Part shown: positions 52,915 through 61,358 of the stretch, in pieces | How the letters are laid out: the number at the start of each line of letters is the position of its first letter | How positions within the stretch are numbered: the stretch's first letter is position 1 | NCBI GenBank assembly: GCA_964490015.1 | Contig: CAZBBA010000013.1 | Coordinates: 1-64,000 of the forward strand | DNA: 64,000 nucleotides | Source of the DNA: Perlabentimonas sp964490015 | GTDB taxonomy: Bacteria > Bacteroidota > Bacteroidia > Bacteroidales > Tenuifilaceae | Direction of reading: 5' to 3' | Made by a program: the position numbers and the translations under genes | The notes under the pieces: generated by a model | The model's database searches: none | What the model saw: only the letters and a program-made list of their open reading frames with translations | What the model was told of the DNA's origin: nothing

Positions 52915-53844
52915 CTACTTGTTGAGCAAAAACCTAAGGGGGATGGCTAACCTCTTGGCCCATGCCCGTTCGCTATGATCCTCACCTGGGAAGTATTTAG
53001 TAACCCAGCTGTTGCTGTCAAACCCGTTGGTCGCCATTAGGCTATCGACCCTTTGCTGGATGGGTGGGTAGAGCGCATCGAGGGTTTGGTCGCCTGTGTC
53101 GAAGTAGATACGGTGGGTAGCGGGGTTGGGTAGGTTCTGGGAGAGGTAGCTAATAAAGGCATTGGGGATAGGATTGTTGGTAATTCCGAATGTTCCTACC
53201 CAGTGCGTCGATAGACAGGCTGCACCTCCAAAAATATGGTGGTATTCGCATAGGGCATAGATGGAAATGAGTCCGCCCATGCTGCTTCCCGCAATAAATG
53301 TATTGTCCCTGTGGGTGTGAACAGAGTAGTGGTTGTCGATGTATGGCTTAAGTTCCTCCACAATGAACTTAAGGTATTGATCCGACTGTGGGGCGAAGGT
53401 TTCACCGCTTCTGCCTGCCCTTTGCAGCTGTGCTGTAACGGTGTCCTTCTGAGCAGGCGCCAGGAGTTCGAAAGGTTTTTGGGGGAAGTAATCGGGATGG
53501 CGTGTGGCGCCGCCATTCCATATGCCCACCACGATAAAGGGTTTCACCGCACCCGATGCCAAAAGCTCCGATGCCACATCGTCGACCTCCCAGGCCTGCT
53601 TGTTCCAGGTGATGCTGGAGTCGTAGAGCATCTGACCATCGTGCATGTAGAGCACGGAGTATTTCTGGGAGATGGAGTACCCTTCGGGTAGCCAGATATC
53701 GATATTACGAGGGGTTACATGCTGTGACAGGAAATGCTCTAGACGGACAACCCTGCCCTTAATAACCGTCGGAAGTGGGGCTTGGGCAATGCCTCCAAAG
53801 GGAATGATGGAGGCCAAAAGAGCAACTAATACTGACCATTTCAT
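52915..53844 (-). CDS. Secreted esterase of the enterochelin esterase-like family
   Basis: A 309-aa alpha/beta hydrolase (PF00756, esterase D/Fes type). I start at the ATG at 53844 because a signal peptide opens there (MKWSVLVALLASII, cut GIA|Q). The longer frame begins at TTG. The nucleophile is Ser188 in GSSMGG and the late acid/His region includes GEDHSERAW. Relatives hydrolyse siderophore, feruloyl or other esters. The substrate is unknown, and no siderophore genes are nearby. The gene is bracketed by two related hairpin repeats. CAAAGTTA at 53875-53882 is a possible -7 box. Confidence 0.87.
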   Translation of the reverse strand: MKWSVLVALLASIIPFGGIAQAPLPTVIKGRVVRLEHFLSQHVTPRNIDIWLPEGYSISQKYSVLYMHDGQMLYDSSITWNKQAWEVDDVASELLASGAVKPFIVVGIWNGGATRHPDYFPQKPFELLAPAQKDTVTAQLQRAGRSGETFAPQSDQYLKFIVEELKPYIDNHYSVHTHRDNTFIAGSSMGGLISIYALCEYHHIFGGAACLSTHWVGTFGITNNPIPNAFISYLSQNLPNPATHRIYFDTGDQTLDALYPPIQQRVDSLMATNGFDSNSWVTKYFPGEDHSERAWAKRLAIPLRFLLNK

Positions 53845-53960
53845 TAGCGAATAGGATAAGGTTGTCAACTAGGTCAAAGTTAATAAAAAGATTAATTGGA
53901 GAAGGTGCTTGTTTAGTGGGTGTTTAACTATTAGTTGAATTTTTAGATGATTGGCTGACA

Positions 53961-54010
53961 ACACGGGTACAACCTACTTTAGATATCCCGACGGCGGTTC
54001 AACCACCGCC
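53961..54010. repeat. Second copy of the hairpin repeat
   Basis: It matches 52840-52890 over most of its length (AACCTACTT, then GACGGCGGTTCAACCACCGCC), with a perfect 6-bp stem GGCGGT/ACCGCC at 53993-54010 and a decayed first hairpin. It lies 25 bp beyond the glycosyltransferase stop, so both copies sit just past the 3' end of a minus-strand gene. Confidence 0.75.
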
Positions 54011-54034
54011 AAGCGGGTCAGGAGTTGATGAGGA

Positions 54035-54979
54035 CTATTTAGGGATATTTGTTGATTCAACAATGTATAGCGGGCGGTTAAGCACGTTCTTGTTTATCCG
54101 GCTAATGTACTCGCCTATTACCCCTATGGACATTAGCTGTATTCCGCCAATAAACATTGAGCTAATGATAAGCGAGGTCCAACCGGTAATAGTTCTCTCG
54201 AGGATGAAGTGCGAGTAGATGGCATAAAGGATAACTAGGAGCGAAACCAGGGAGATGAGGAACCCAAACCGTGTGACAAGCTGTAGGGGTTTGTCGGAGA
54301 AGCTGGTTATGCCATCTAATGCGAAGCGAATCATTTTTCCTATAGAGTAACCCGTAGCACCGTGTTTTCGTGCATCTCTAACGTAAAGAACCTCTGTTTG
54401 CCTGAAGCCCAGCCACGCAATTTGCCCCCTTAGGAACTTGTTCTGCTCAGGCATGGCTCGGAGGTAACGAACAATTTTTTGGTCAATTAGTCTGAAATCA
54501 CCTGTATCGATTGGGATGTTAACAGTTGTGAGTCGTTGTAGTATTCTGTAGAATACCTTAGCCGTTACTTTTTTGAAAAAGCTCTCCCCTTTACGTTCCT
54601 TGCGTCGGGCGTAAACCACATCGTAGCCCGCTTTATGCTGATTGTACATGTCGATAATTAGCTCGGGAGGATCTTGTAGGTCGGCATCGATAATCACCAC
54701 AACCTTGCCAGAGCATTGCTCTAAACCGGCTGTAACCGCAATCTGGTGCCCGAAATTTCGACTAAAATTTATGAAAAACACTCTTGCGTCTTGTTGTGCT
54801 AGCCTCAAAATGTTCAGCAACGAGTTATCCTTACTGCCATCGTTTACGAATAGAATCTGGTAATTATCGGATATCTGCAAAAGGGTGCTGCTGAGCCGCT
54901 GGTAAAGCTCGTCGATGCTTTTTTCCTCGTTGTACACAGGTACAACTACCGAAATATCGGTGCTACTGTATGAGTCCAT
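54035..54979 (-). CDS. Family 2 glycosyltransferase, dolichol/undecaprenyl-phosphate sugar type
   Basis: A 314-aa membrane-associated GT-A enzyme. The N-terminal catalytic domain (about 8-225) has VVPVYNEEKSIDELYQ and the nucleotide-sugar-binding DADLQDPPE. Two helices (about 235-300) and a short tail follow, the ArnC/DPM1-like layout. Such enzymes put a sugar on undecaprenyl phosphate. The gene overlaps the upstream GT-C gene by 17 bp, so the pair probably makes and then uses a lipid-linked sugar. The target is not visible here. Confidence 0.92.
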   Translation of the reverse strand: MDSYSSTDISVVVPVYNEEKSIDELYQRLSSTLLQISDNYQILFVNDGSKDNSLLNILRLAQQDARVFFINFSRNFGHQIAVTAGLEQCSGKVVVIIDADLQDPPELIIDMYNQHKAGYDVVYARRKERKGESFFKKVTAKVFYRILQRLTTVNIPIDTGDFRLIDQKIVRYLRAMPEQNKFLRGQIAWLGFRQTEVLYVRDARKHGATGYSIGKMIRFALDGITSFSDKPLQLVTRFGFLISLVSLLVILYAIYSHFILERTITGWTSLIISSMFIGGIQLMSIGVIGEYISRINKNVLNRPLYIVESTNIPK

Positions 54980-56471
54980 AAATCTTGTAGGTTATCACAT
55001 TGCCCGTTTGATTCACCTGCTCGTGGCGGTAATGTTCGACAATGTGCTGTTTAATCTTGTTTTGATGTGTAATAACTATATCATCTTCCCTAAGATCGGT
55101 CCAACTTTTGGTTGAGAAGTTTACCCCTTTATCGTTGAGGAGATTAATGTAGAACTGATTGTGGGCGTTGTACCCATCGTACAGAAGGAACTTGCCATGA
55201 AGATCGTGGTCCCCCTTAACTGCATTCTTGAGAAAGTAACTTATCTCGTAAAACTCAACGTGCCAAGGATACTCCTTCGGGTTGAATGTCTTTTTAAGGA
55301 TTGTATGGTAGGGGCCAATAAATACTAGAAATAGCAAAATGTAAGGGATGAAATTGACTTTGAGTTTGCTGTTTATCCACTCGAGGTTTTTAAGAAACAA
55401 GAATAGCTGGTATATGCTAACGGCAACTAATACTGCCAAAAATGGGTAAAGGGGTACATCGTACCACTCGAGTTTGGTTTTTGAGAGGGAGATAACCAGC
55501 AGAAAAGTAAGGGCCATAATGCCCGAGAATTGTGTAAGGCGTTTTATCCTGATATCCTTACTGAGAAGGCCAATTAGTAACCCAATAGGAACGAGAAAGT
55601 ACCAGGTAGAAAGCTGAAATTTTTTGAAGTTATTAATGTAGTACCAAAAATTTTGATCGTGATTCTCCAGAACTTCGAGGTAACGGCCACCAACTTCGTT
55701 TTGCTGAACTGCAGCGATGTAGCCTGGGTTTTGTATCTCTCTAAGCAGGTAGTAGCCTATGGTTATGGCAATAAATGAGAGGAGACCAAAGTACAGATGT
55801 TTGTTTTTTAGTAATGGGATGAGTTGACCCCTGATTATGCTGCAGATTAACAAGCCGGGTAGAAATAAAAGGCCATTGATGCTCTTGGTGAGAACCGATA
55901 GCGATACAAATGCAAAGAACAGGTATAAATGCATCCTGTTTTTATACTCACAGAACAAGAAAAACAGCATGCCGCTTAGGGTTGTAAAAAGGGTCAGCAA
56001 GGAGTCATAGTCGCCAGTTCGGGTGGCATGAACGTTGATGTAGCCGTGCGAGGTAATAAGAACCATTATGGCGATAAACCCAAACCAGAAGCTCTTTAGA
56101 TATCGCAATGCGAGGATAAGCAGAGCTGCACAGGTTGCCAGAGCGGCTAGGGCAGAGGGTAAGCGTATGGCTAGCTCATTTACTCCCAATACTTTCATAA
56201 ATCCTACCTGGATCCATACTAGCAATGGAGGTTTTGTGTTCCACATATCGGGCTTGCCATGGTAGTGCGTAACAACGAAATTATTATTGTTAAGCATTTC
56301 GTAGGCGTTTATTGCAAGTCGCGATTCGTCCCAAATTCGAATGGGAAGCCTTTCCAAATGCACAAAAAGGGGGAAGTAAATAATGGAAGCCAGTAAAATA
56401 TACTTGAAGTACTTCTTTAGCAAAGTGCTTAAATGCCTTGGAGAATCGATGTTTGTATTATTTTCAATCAT
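54963..56471 (-). CDS. ArnT/PMT-like integral membrane glycosyltransferase
   Basis: A 502-aa GT-C enzyme with about 12 helices. The first helix is followed by a periplasmic loop with WDESRL, the Asp-Glu motif expected of the family, and a long soluble C-terminal part (about 400-502). ArnT-type enzymes transfer a sugar from undecaprenyl phosphate to lipid A or another periplasmic acceptor. The GT2 partner overlaps by 17 bp. Arabinose-specific arn genes are absent from the window, so the sugar is likely different. No good promoter was seen upstream. Confidence 0.88.
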   Translation of the reverse strand: MIENNTNIDSPRHLSTLLKKYFKYILLASIIYFPLFVHLERLPIRIWDESRLAINAYEMLNNNNFVVTHYHGKPDMWNTKPPLLVWIQVGFMKVLGVNELAIRLPSALAALATCAALLILALRYLKSFWFGFIAIMVLITSHGYINVHATRTGDYDSLLTLFTTLSGMLFFLFCEYKNRMHLYLFFAFVSLSVLTKSINGLLFLPGLLICSIIRGQLIPLLKNKHLYFGLLSFIAITIGYYLLREIQNPGYIAAVQQNEVGGRYLEVLENHDQNFWYYINNFKKFQLSTWYFLVPIGLLIGLLSKDIRIKRLTQFSGIMALTFLLVISLSKTKLEWYDVPLYPFLAVLVAVSIYQLFLFLKNLEWINSKLKVNFIPYILLFLVFIGPYHTILKKTFNPKEYPWHVEFYEISYFLKNAVKGDHDLHGKFLLYDGYNAHNQFYINLLNDKGVNFSTKSWTDLREDDIVITHQNKIKQHIVEHYRHEQVNQTGNVITYKIYGLIQ

Positions 56472-56836
56472 ATAAAACGATTAGCTGTCGACTTGTGTTC
56501 GATTTACTTCCCTGATTTTTTTTGTGGATATCGATATTTAAGTTGATGTAATTTCCCTGCAGCTTACTGTGCCTTTTTTGTAAGAATACGCAAAGATTAG
56601 CATTAATCGATAGATTTCAAATAATGGGTATATTTGTTTTTGTAAAGAGATTAAGGTAAGGGTAGGTATTACTTGGTCTTATGTGTTAAATCAGAATCGT
56701 AACTTAACCCGCTATCAGGAGGGGGATACGCAGATGCTAATTTGCATTGCATAAGCAAACACATAATCTTCTTACCTTGAACTGCCATTGAAATAAAATC
56801 TAGACTTTCAAGTTTAGCCTAATAGATATTTAAGAA
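56472..56836. other. 365-bp intergenic region between divergent genes
   Basis: No gene seen. A/T-rich; TATATTTG at 56629-56636 fits a -7 box toward the radical SAM gene, but no TTG lies at the right distance. A short purine-rich GGAGGGGG run (56717-56724) is isolated. Confidence 0.4.
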
Positions 56837-58228
56837 ATGAGAATTGCCCTGGTAAACCCCAACCGTGAGCTAAAGGATCCTGCCGTGCATTTGGGCATTG
56901 GGTACTTGGCCTCGTTTGCCCGAAAGCTATACCCTGGTATTGAGTTTACGGTGCTCGATACTCGCGTGGCAAAGCCAAGGGAAGTAAGCGATTTTTTTAG
57001 CACAGAGTTCAGCTTGGTGGGCATCACCGCCTCGAGCCAGGTTTTTCTGGAGGCCGTTGATATGGCCACTCGATACAAGGAATTGTTTCCCAAAACACCG
57101 ATTTGCCTTGGTGGATCACATATATCAACCGTAAAGCAGGAGGCTATAGAGGGTTTTCCATTCGATTTTGGCGCCTACGGTGAGGGCGAAATCACCTTTG
57201 CTGAGATTATCGATTACCTTAAAGGGCAGAAAGCGCTGGACGAGATTAGAGGCTTGGTGTACCGGAATGCCAGCGGCGAAGTAACCGTAAATCCGCCCCA
57301 GCCGCTGATCAGCGATATCGACATCATCCCCTTTCCGGCCTACGATCTGTTTAAGATGAGCCGCTACCCGCAGCATCGGCTCACCACCAGCCGGGGCTGT
57401 CCTTTTAACTGCGTTTTCTGTAACTCTAAGTCGATTTGGACCAGCCGGTGGCGCAAGCGATCAGCGCGCAATATTCTGGATGAGATAAAGCTGCAGCTGG
57501 GCAGCTTTGGCAATAAAACCATCGCCTTTAACGACGACAGCTTTAATATCGACGCCAAGCGGGTGCTAGAATTCTGCGACCTGATTGTGGCCGAGAAACT
57601 CGATTTCCTTTGGAGTACATCAATTAGAGTTGATTTGATTACCCCTGAGATTGCAAGGAAAATGCGCCAAACCGGATGCTACAACGTGAGCATCGGCATT
57701 GAGTCGGCCAATAACGAGGTGCTTAAAAGGATGAACAAGCATAACACCATCGAGAAGATCGACAGTGGGATTCAAATCCTACGGAATGAGGGGATAGATG
57801 TGATGGGGCAATTTATGATTGGCAACCCGGGCGATACGCTGGAAACGGTGAGGGAGTCCATTGCATATGCTAAGCAGTCGAAGCTGACGGGGGTAGAGTT
57901 CTACACCGCCTTGCCCTATAAGGATTCGCTGCTTTACGATTTTGCCACCACTCAGGGGACAATGCTTACCCATGAGCCCAGCTACAAGTACCATACGCTT
58001 TGGCCTAGAATAGTTTTCGAAACTCCCGATTTCAGCTACAACGATAGGGTGAGGGCCATTGAGCTAGCCTTGGAGAGCGGTTACTACCATGCGCTAACCC
58101 ACGACAAGAAAAATTTCCTGCTTGATCATGGTCGAAATTTAGCTAAACTTGCACAGCAGATGTTTGGCGGAAAACTTGGCGCTAAGCTTTACCTGTTACT
58201 ACGCGATTTGTATAGAAGAATCAAGTAG
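56837..58228 (+). CDS. B12-binding-domain radical SAM protein
   Basis: A 463-aa cytoplasmic enzyme. The N-terminal Rossmann-like domain (about 1-135) is of the cobalamin-binding type, but I see no clear DxHxxG motif for base-off cobalamin binding. The radical SAM domain (about 180-400) has CPFNCVFC (Cys188, Cys192, Cys195) for the 4Fe-4S cluster, and a TIAFNDDSF and GIESANNEV pattern typical of the B12-binding radical SAM class (BchE-like). Substrate unknown; members methylate or cyclise. The two genes downstream (LtaS-like, 34 bp; GDPD) suggest a role in envelope lipid or glycan modification. Confidence 0.85.
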   Translation: MRIALVNPNRELKDPAVHLGIGYLASFARKLYPGIEFTVLDTRVAKPREVSDFFSTEFSLVGITASSQVFLEAVDMATRYKELFPKTPICLGGSHISTVKQEAIEGFPFDFGAYGEGEITFAEIIDYLKGQKALDEIRGLVYRNASGEVTVNPPQPLISDIDIIPFPAYDLFKMSRYPQHRLTTSRGCPFNCVFCNSKSIWTSRWRKRSARNILDEIKLQLGSFGNKTIAFNDDSFNIDAKRVLEFCDLIVAEKLDFLWSTSIRVDLITPEIARKMRQTGCYNVSIGIESANNEVLKRMNKHNTIEKIDSGIQILRNEGIDVMGQFMIGNPGDTLETVRESIAYAKQSKLTGVEFYTALPYKDSLLYDFATTQGTMLTHEPSYKYHTLWPRIVFETPDFSYNDRVRAIELALESGYYHALTHDKKNFLLDHGRNLAKLAQQMFGGKLGAKLYLLLRDLYRRIK

Positions 58229-58262
58229 TTTTGCATTATATACTTTTCAATTTTTTCAGGAA

Positions 58263-60308
58263 ATGAACACTCATTCTTTTTTCGCCAGAGTAAAATCAGT
58301 GTTAGGAATTTTTTATCGAAGAGTGTTATTCCATGCTGAGAATCCAATAAGGATAACACTTTCGGTTTTATCGGTTTTTCTTGTAGTGCGTTTTGTGGAG
58401 GCGCTATCGTTGTACTCGCAAACCACACCCATGGGCTTTGCCCATTACCTGTTCGGCATTCAGTTCGACTGGCTATTTGCCAGTTTTCTGGGCGTGCTGT
58501 CCATTCCACTTTTTCTGCTTCTACCCAAATCGCTTAGTCGTGGATGGTCTGCTGCTCTATGTGGCCTTATGCTTTTGCTGGGGCTTATCACTTGGGGGCT
58601 GTCGGAGTACTTTATTCTGATTAGGATTCCCCTGGATCATTCGCTGCTGATTTATCCAATCTCAGAAATCCTATACATTGTAAAAACCTCGGTGGGTGTT
58701 AGTGTTGATCAGGTTGTGAAGGGTGTAGTTGTGGTTTTATCATCAATAGTATTTCCTTGGCTTTTGCTTAAAAGGGTTAGATTGTCAGGTACTGTGAAAA
58801 CCGTTTTGATCACCCTAATCCTGGCAACCCTACTATTCGTAAATAATGTTACGCCCAACATAGCGCGATTCGAGAGCAATAATATCTTTTTTCAGCAGAT
58901 CAATAAAGCTTCCTACTTAATTAAACAGTTGTTGGTACACTTCAAATCGCAGCAGGGGTATGCCAATGCCGATGTTCAGGCTGTGGCCAGTAGATTTCAG
59001 GAGCAGAATAGCCAGTTTAGGTATCTAAATCCACTGTACCCGTTTGTTAGAAGAAATACTGATGCCGATGTGATTGGTAATTACTTTGAGTTTGGTGATG
59101 CCAAGCCCAATATCGTTATGGTGATTGTGGAGAGCCTATCGCGCGAGTTCTCGGGGCCCAATCCCAAGCTGGGGAGCTTTACCCCATTCCTCGATTCGCT
59201 GGCCAAGCATAGCCTTTACTGGAGCAACTTTATAACCACTTCGGAGCGAACTTTTAACGTTTTGCCCTCGTCGCTAGCCTCGTTACCTTACGGCAAGAAG
59301 GGTTTTATGGCGTTGGCCGAGAACAATAACCCATACCCCGATTTTCTATCGCTCTCCAGCATCCTGAAGCAATCGGGTTACCAGAGTAACTTTTTTTACG
59401 GAGGGTGGATCGATTTTGACTTTATTAGCAACTTTCTAAAGGCTTCCGAGGTTAATATCGCCCTAACCGATAAAAAGTTTCACTCACGATACGCCGAGAT
59501 ACAGCGAACCAAGACGGGTTTTACCTGGGGATTCCCCGACCATGCCGTGTTCCTTAGGGCGATGGAGATCATAGATTCGTTACCACAGCAGCCTAGATTA
59601 GATTTGTACATGACCCTTAGTACGCACGACCCGTTCTTCCCGCCATCGCCCGAGCGATGGGGGGCAATGTTAACACAGATGCTTAATGAAAGAGGTTTGA
59701 AGGGCAAGGAACGTGACTTCTACATGGAGCGAAGCGAACATTTAAAAACCGTGCTGTACACCGACAATTCTCTAAAAATCCTACTCGATGAGTATAAGCG
59801 AAGACCAGGTTTTGAGAACACCATCTTTATTATCTATGGCGATCATTACATGCCTCTGGGAACCGCAACGCCAATTGAGAAGTACCATGTGCCATTCCTG
59901 ATCTACTCGCCAATGCTAAAGCAGTCCAAAGTATTCCCAGCGGTGTCGTCAACTGCCGATATTACGCCAACCCTGCTGGCCATGCTAAAGCAGGAGTTTG
60001 ATGTTAATACCCCTGGCTGGGTTCATTGGCTGGGTAGTTCGCTCGATACCACTTCGCAATTCCAAAGCCAGAAGTTTGTGCCCTTTATGCGTGTCAATCG
60101 CAATATCGATGAGATGCTCTGGGGCGATTACTTCTACTCCGAGGGGCGATTATTTAGGGTGGCGGAGAACCTTGGCATACATCAGGTTGTTGATAACGAC
60201 AAGCTGGGAGAAATGGAGCGGATGCTCAACGCGTTTAAGGTGCTGAACGACTACACGTGTACTATGAATACTATTAGAGTGCCGGGTGCGGGTAAATTGG
60301 ATAACTAG
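58263..60308 (+). CDS. LtaS-like membrane sulfatase-fold phosphotransferase
   Basis: A 681-aa membrane protein. I start at the ATG at 58263, preceded by CAGGA. A longer frame from TTG at 58149 would overlap the radical SAM gene by 80 bp. Five helices (about 30-195) precede an extracytoplasmic alkaline-phosphatase-superfamily domain (about 280-650) with MVIVESLSREF (metal-binding Glu290), Thr330 in SERTFNVLP as the nucleophile, and the metal motif GDHYMP. Gram-positive LtaS polymerises glycerol phosphate from phosphatidylglycerol. In this Gram-negative the donor and acceptor are unknown; a phosphoglycerol or phosphoethanolamine transfer is the likely chemistry. Confidence 0.88.
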   Translation: MNTHSFFARVKSVLGIFYRRVLFHAENPIRITLSVLSVFLVVRFVEALSLYSQTTPMGFAHYLFGIQFDWLFASFLGVLSIPLFLLLPKSLSRGWSAALCGLMLLLGLITWGLSEYFILIRIPLDHSLLIYPISEILYIVKTSVGVSVDQVVKGVVVVLSSIVFPWLLLKRVRLSGTVKTVLITLILATLLFVNNVTPNIARFESNNIFFQQINKASYLIKQLLVHFKSQQGYANADVQAVASRFQEQNSQFRYLNPLYPFVRRNTDADVIGNYFEFGDAKPNIVMVIVESLSREFSGPNPKLGSFTPFLDSLAKHSLYWSNFITTSERTFNVLPSSLASLPYGKKGFMALAENNNPYPDFLSLSSILKQSGYQSNFFYGGWIDFDFISNFLKASEVNIALTDKKFHSRYAEIQRTKTGFTWGFPDHAVFLRAMEIIDSLPQQPRLDLYMTLSTHDPFFPPSPERWGAMLTQMLNERGLKGKERDFYMERSEHLKTVLYTDNSLKILLDEYKRRPGFENTIFIIYGDHYMPLGTATPIEKYHVPFLIYSPMLKQSKVFPAVSSTADITPTLLAMLKQEFDVNTPGWVHWLGSSLDTTSQFQSQKFVPFMRVNRNIDEMLWGDYFYSEGRLFRVAENLGIHQVVDNDKLGEMERMLNAFKVLNDYTCTMNTIRVPGAGKLDN

Positions 60309-60315
60309 TAGATAA

Positions 60316-61161
60316 ATGAAACGATATTGGCCAATTCTTGTATTAGCTGCATTTATTACCATGAACTCATGCCAGAAAGAGCCTGATCCAATAGCTGTTC
60401 CCGAAACCAAGATACTTGGGCATAGGGGGAGCGGAGCTACTGCACTTTCAGGTATTCAGGAGAACACGCTTGCCTCTGTAGCCAATGCATTTGAAAAGCT
60501 TCATGGGGCCGAGGTGGATATACAGTGTAGCAAGGATGGAACCATTTGGCTTTACCACGATTCCGATTTGCCATCCATCGCTTTACCGCTAATCTGTATT
60601 CCCCAGTCTACAGACTCGGAACTGGATCAATTTGCCAGTCAGCACGAGGATTTTACTCTTACGCGGCTCGAGGAGGTGTTTGCGCTTATGGTTCAAATGG
60701 GCAATGTGCCTTACCTCTCGTTGGATGTAAAGGGGCATTTCTCGAGCCAGTGCTTTGAGGGCGAAAATGCTCCAGAATCATACTTTGAGATAATGGTAGC
60801 AAGCCTGTCGGACTTGCTTGATAGGTACAAAGTAGGTGCCCGTGTGATGGTGGAGACCGATTACCAGAGTTTCCTCGATTTAATGATATCCCATGAGCCC
60901 AGGGTTGAGTGCTACCTATTAGGTTATAGTAACTTTAGCGAGAGGTTGGAGGTGGCTTTGCGTAAAGGATATCATGGCATTTCGTTCAACCACAATAACC
61001 AAGACCTTTCCGGGGCCGATATTCTGAGCGCCCACCAGAAAGGTCTTAAGGTACAACTCTGGACTCTTGGTAATGAGACCGATTTTGTCCGAGTTCTAGA
61101 GTGGAACCCCGATTTTATTCAGGCAGGATACGTTGAGCTGGGCCAGCAGTTTATGGATTAG
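60316..61161 (+). CDS. Lipoprotein glycerophosphodiester phosphodiesterase
   Basis: A 281-aa lipoprotein (lipobox NSC, Cys19). The GDPD domain starts ILGHRGSG (His36, Arg37), followed by QENTLAS, AEVDIQ and YHDSD, which supply the metal- and substrate-binding residues. It cleaves glycerophosphodiesters to glycerol 3-phosphate and an alcohol, here outside the inner membrane. Only 7 bp separate it from the LtaS-like gene, so it probably recycles or trims the glycerophosphate product or by-product of that enzyme. The predicted WTLGNETDFVR late motif is typical of the family. Confidence 0.9.
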   Translation: MKRYWPILVLAAFITMNSCQKEPDPIAVPETKILGHRGSGATALSGIQENTLASVANAFEKLHGAEVDIQCSKDGTIWLYHDSDLPSIALPLICIPQSTDSELDQFASQHEDFTLTRLEEVFALMVQMGNVPYLSLDVKGHFSSQCFEGENAPESYFEIMVASLSDLLDRYKVGARVMVETDYQSFLDLMISHEPRVECYLLGYSNFSERLEVALRKGYHGISFNHNNQDLSGADILSAHQKGLKVQLWTLGNETDFVRVLEWNPDFIQAGYVELGQQFMD

Positions 61162-61199
61162 TTGGCCATATAAACCCATAGATCAACGCTCCATAACGG

Positions 61200-61328
61200 T
61201 TACCCAATTTTCTCCTCCTCGGATACCGATTTCTCGAATAGCTTTAGTGCAAACAGGCTTGCCCGGTATGTGATGTAGATTAGCACCGGCCAGCTTATTA
61301 GCCATAGTATTGATGGTATGTGATTCAT
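61200..61328 (-). CDS. 42-aa single-helix protein, likely small subunit of cytochrome bd (CydX-like)
   Basis: A short reading frame starting ATG at 61328 and ending TAA at 61200, 30 bp after the cydB stop on the same strand. The product begins MNHIPSILWLISWPVLIYI, a single membrane helix (about 4-28), with a charged tail (EKSVSEEEKIG). CydX in Enterobacteria is a small single-helix subunit encoded directly after cydB, so position and topology fit. I do not see the Enterobacterial CydX sequence motif, so the assignment rests on context. Confidence 0.6.
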   Translation of the reverse strand: MNHIPSILWLISWPVLIYITYRASLFALKLFEKSVSEEEKIG

Positions 61329-61358
61329 GATTGCGCCTTTTTAGTTAAGTAAAATCTA

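Noticed and set aside
52724..52978. 84-aa plus-strand frame
   Set aside because: It runs through the three hairpins and antisense into the esterase 3' end.
54035..56471. Arn-type polymyxin resistance locus
   Set aside because: The two glycosyltransferases resemble ArnC and ArnT in fold, but no arnA, arnB or arnD is present, so the sugar and purpose are open.
58149..58262. N-terminal extension of the LtaS-like protein
   Set aside because: It would begin at TTG and overlap the radical SAM gene by 80 bp. The ATG at 58263 is followed by the expected membrane topology.
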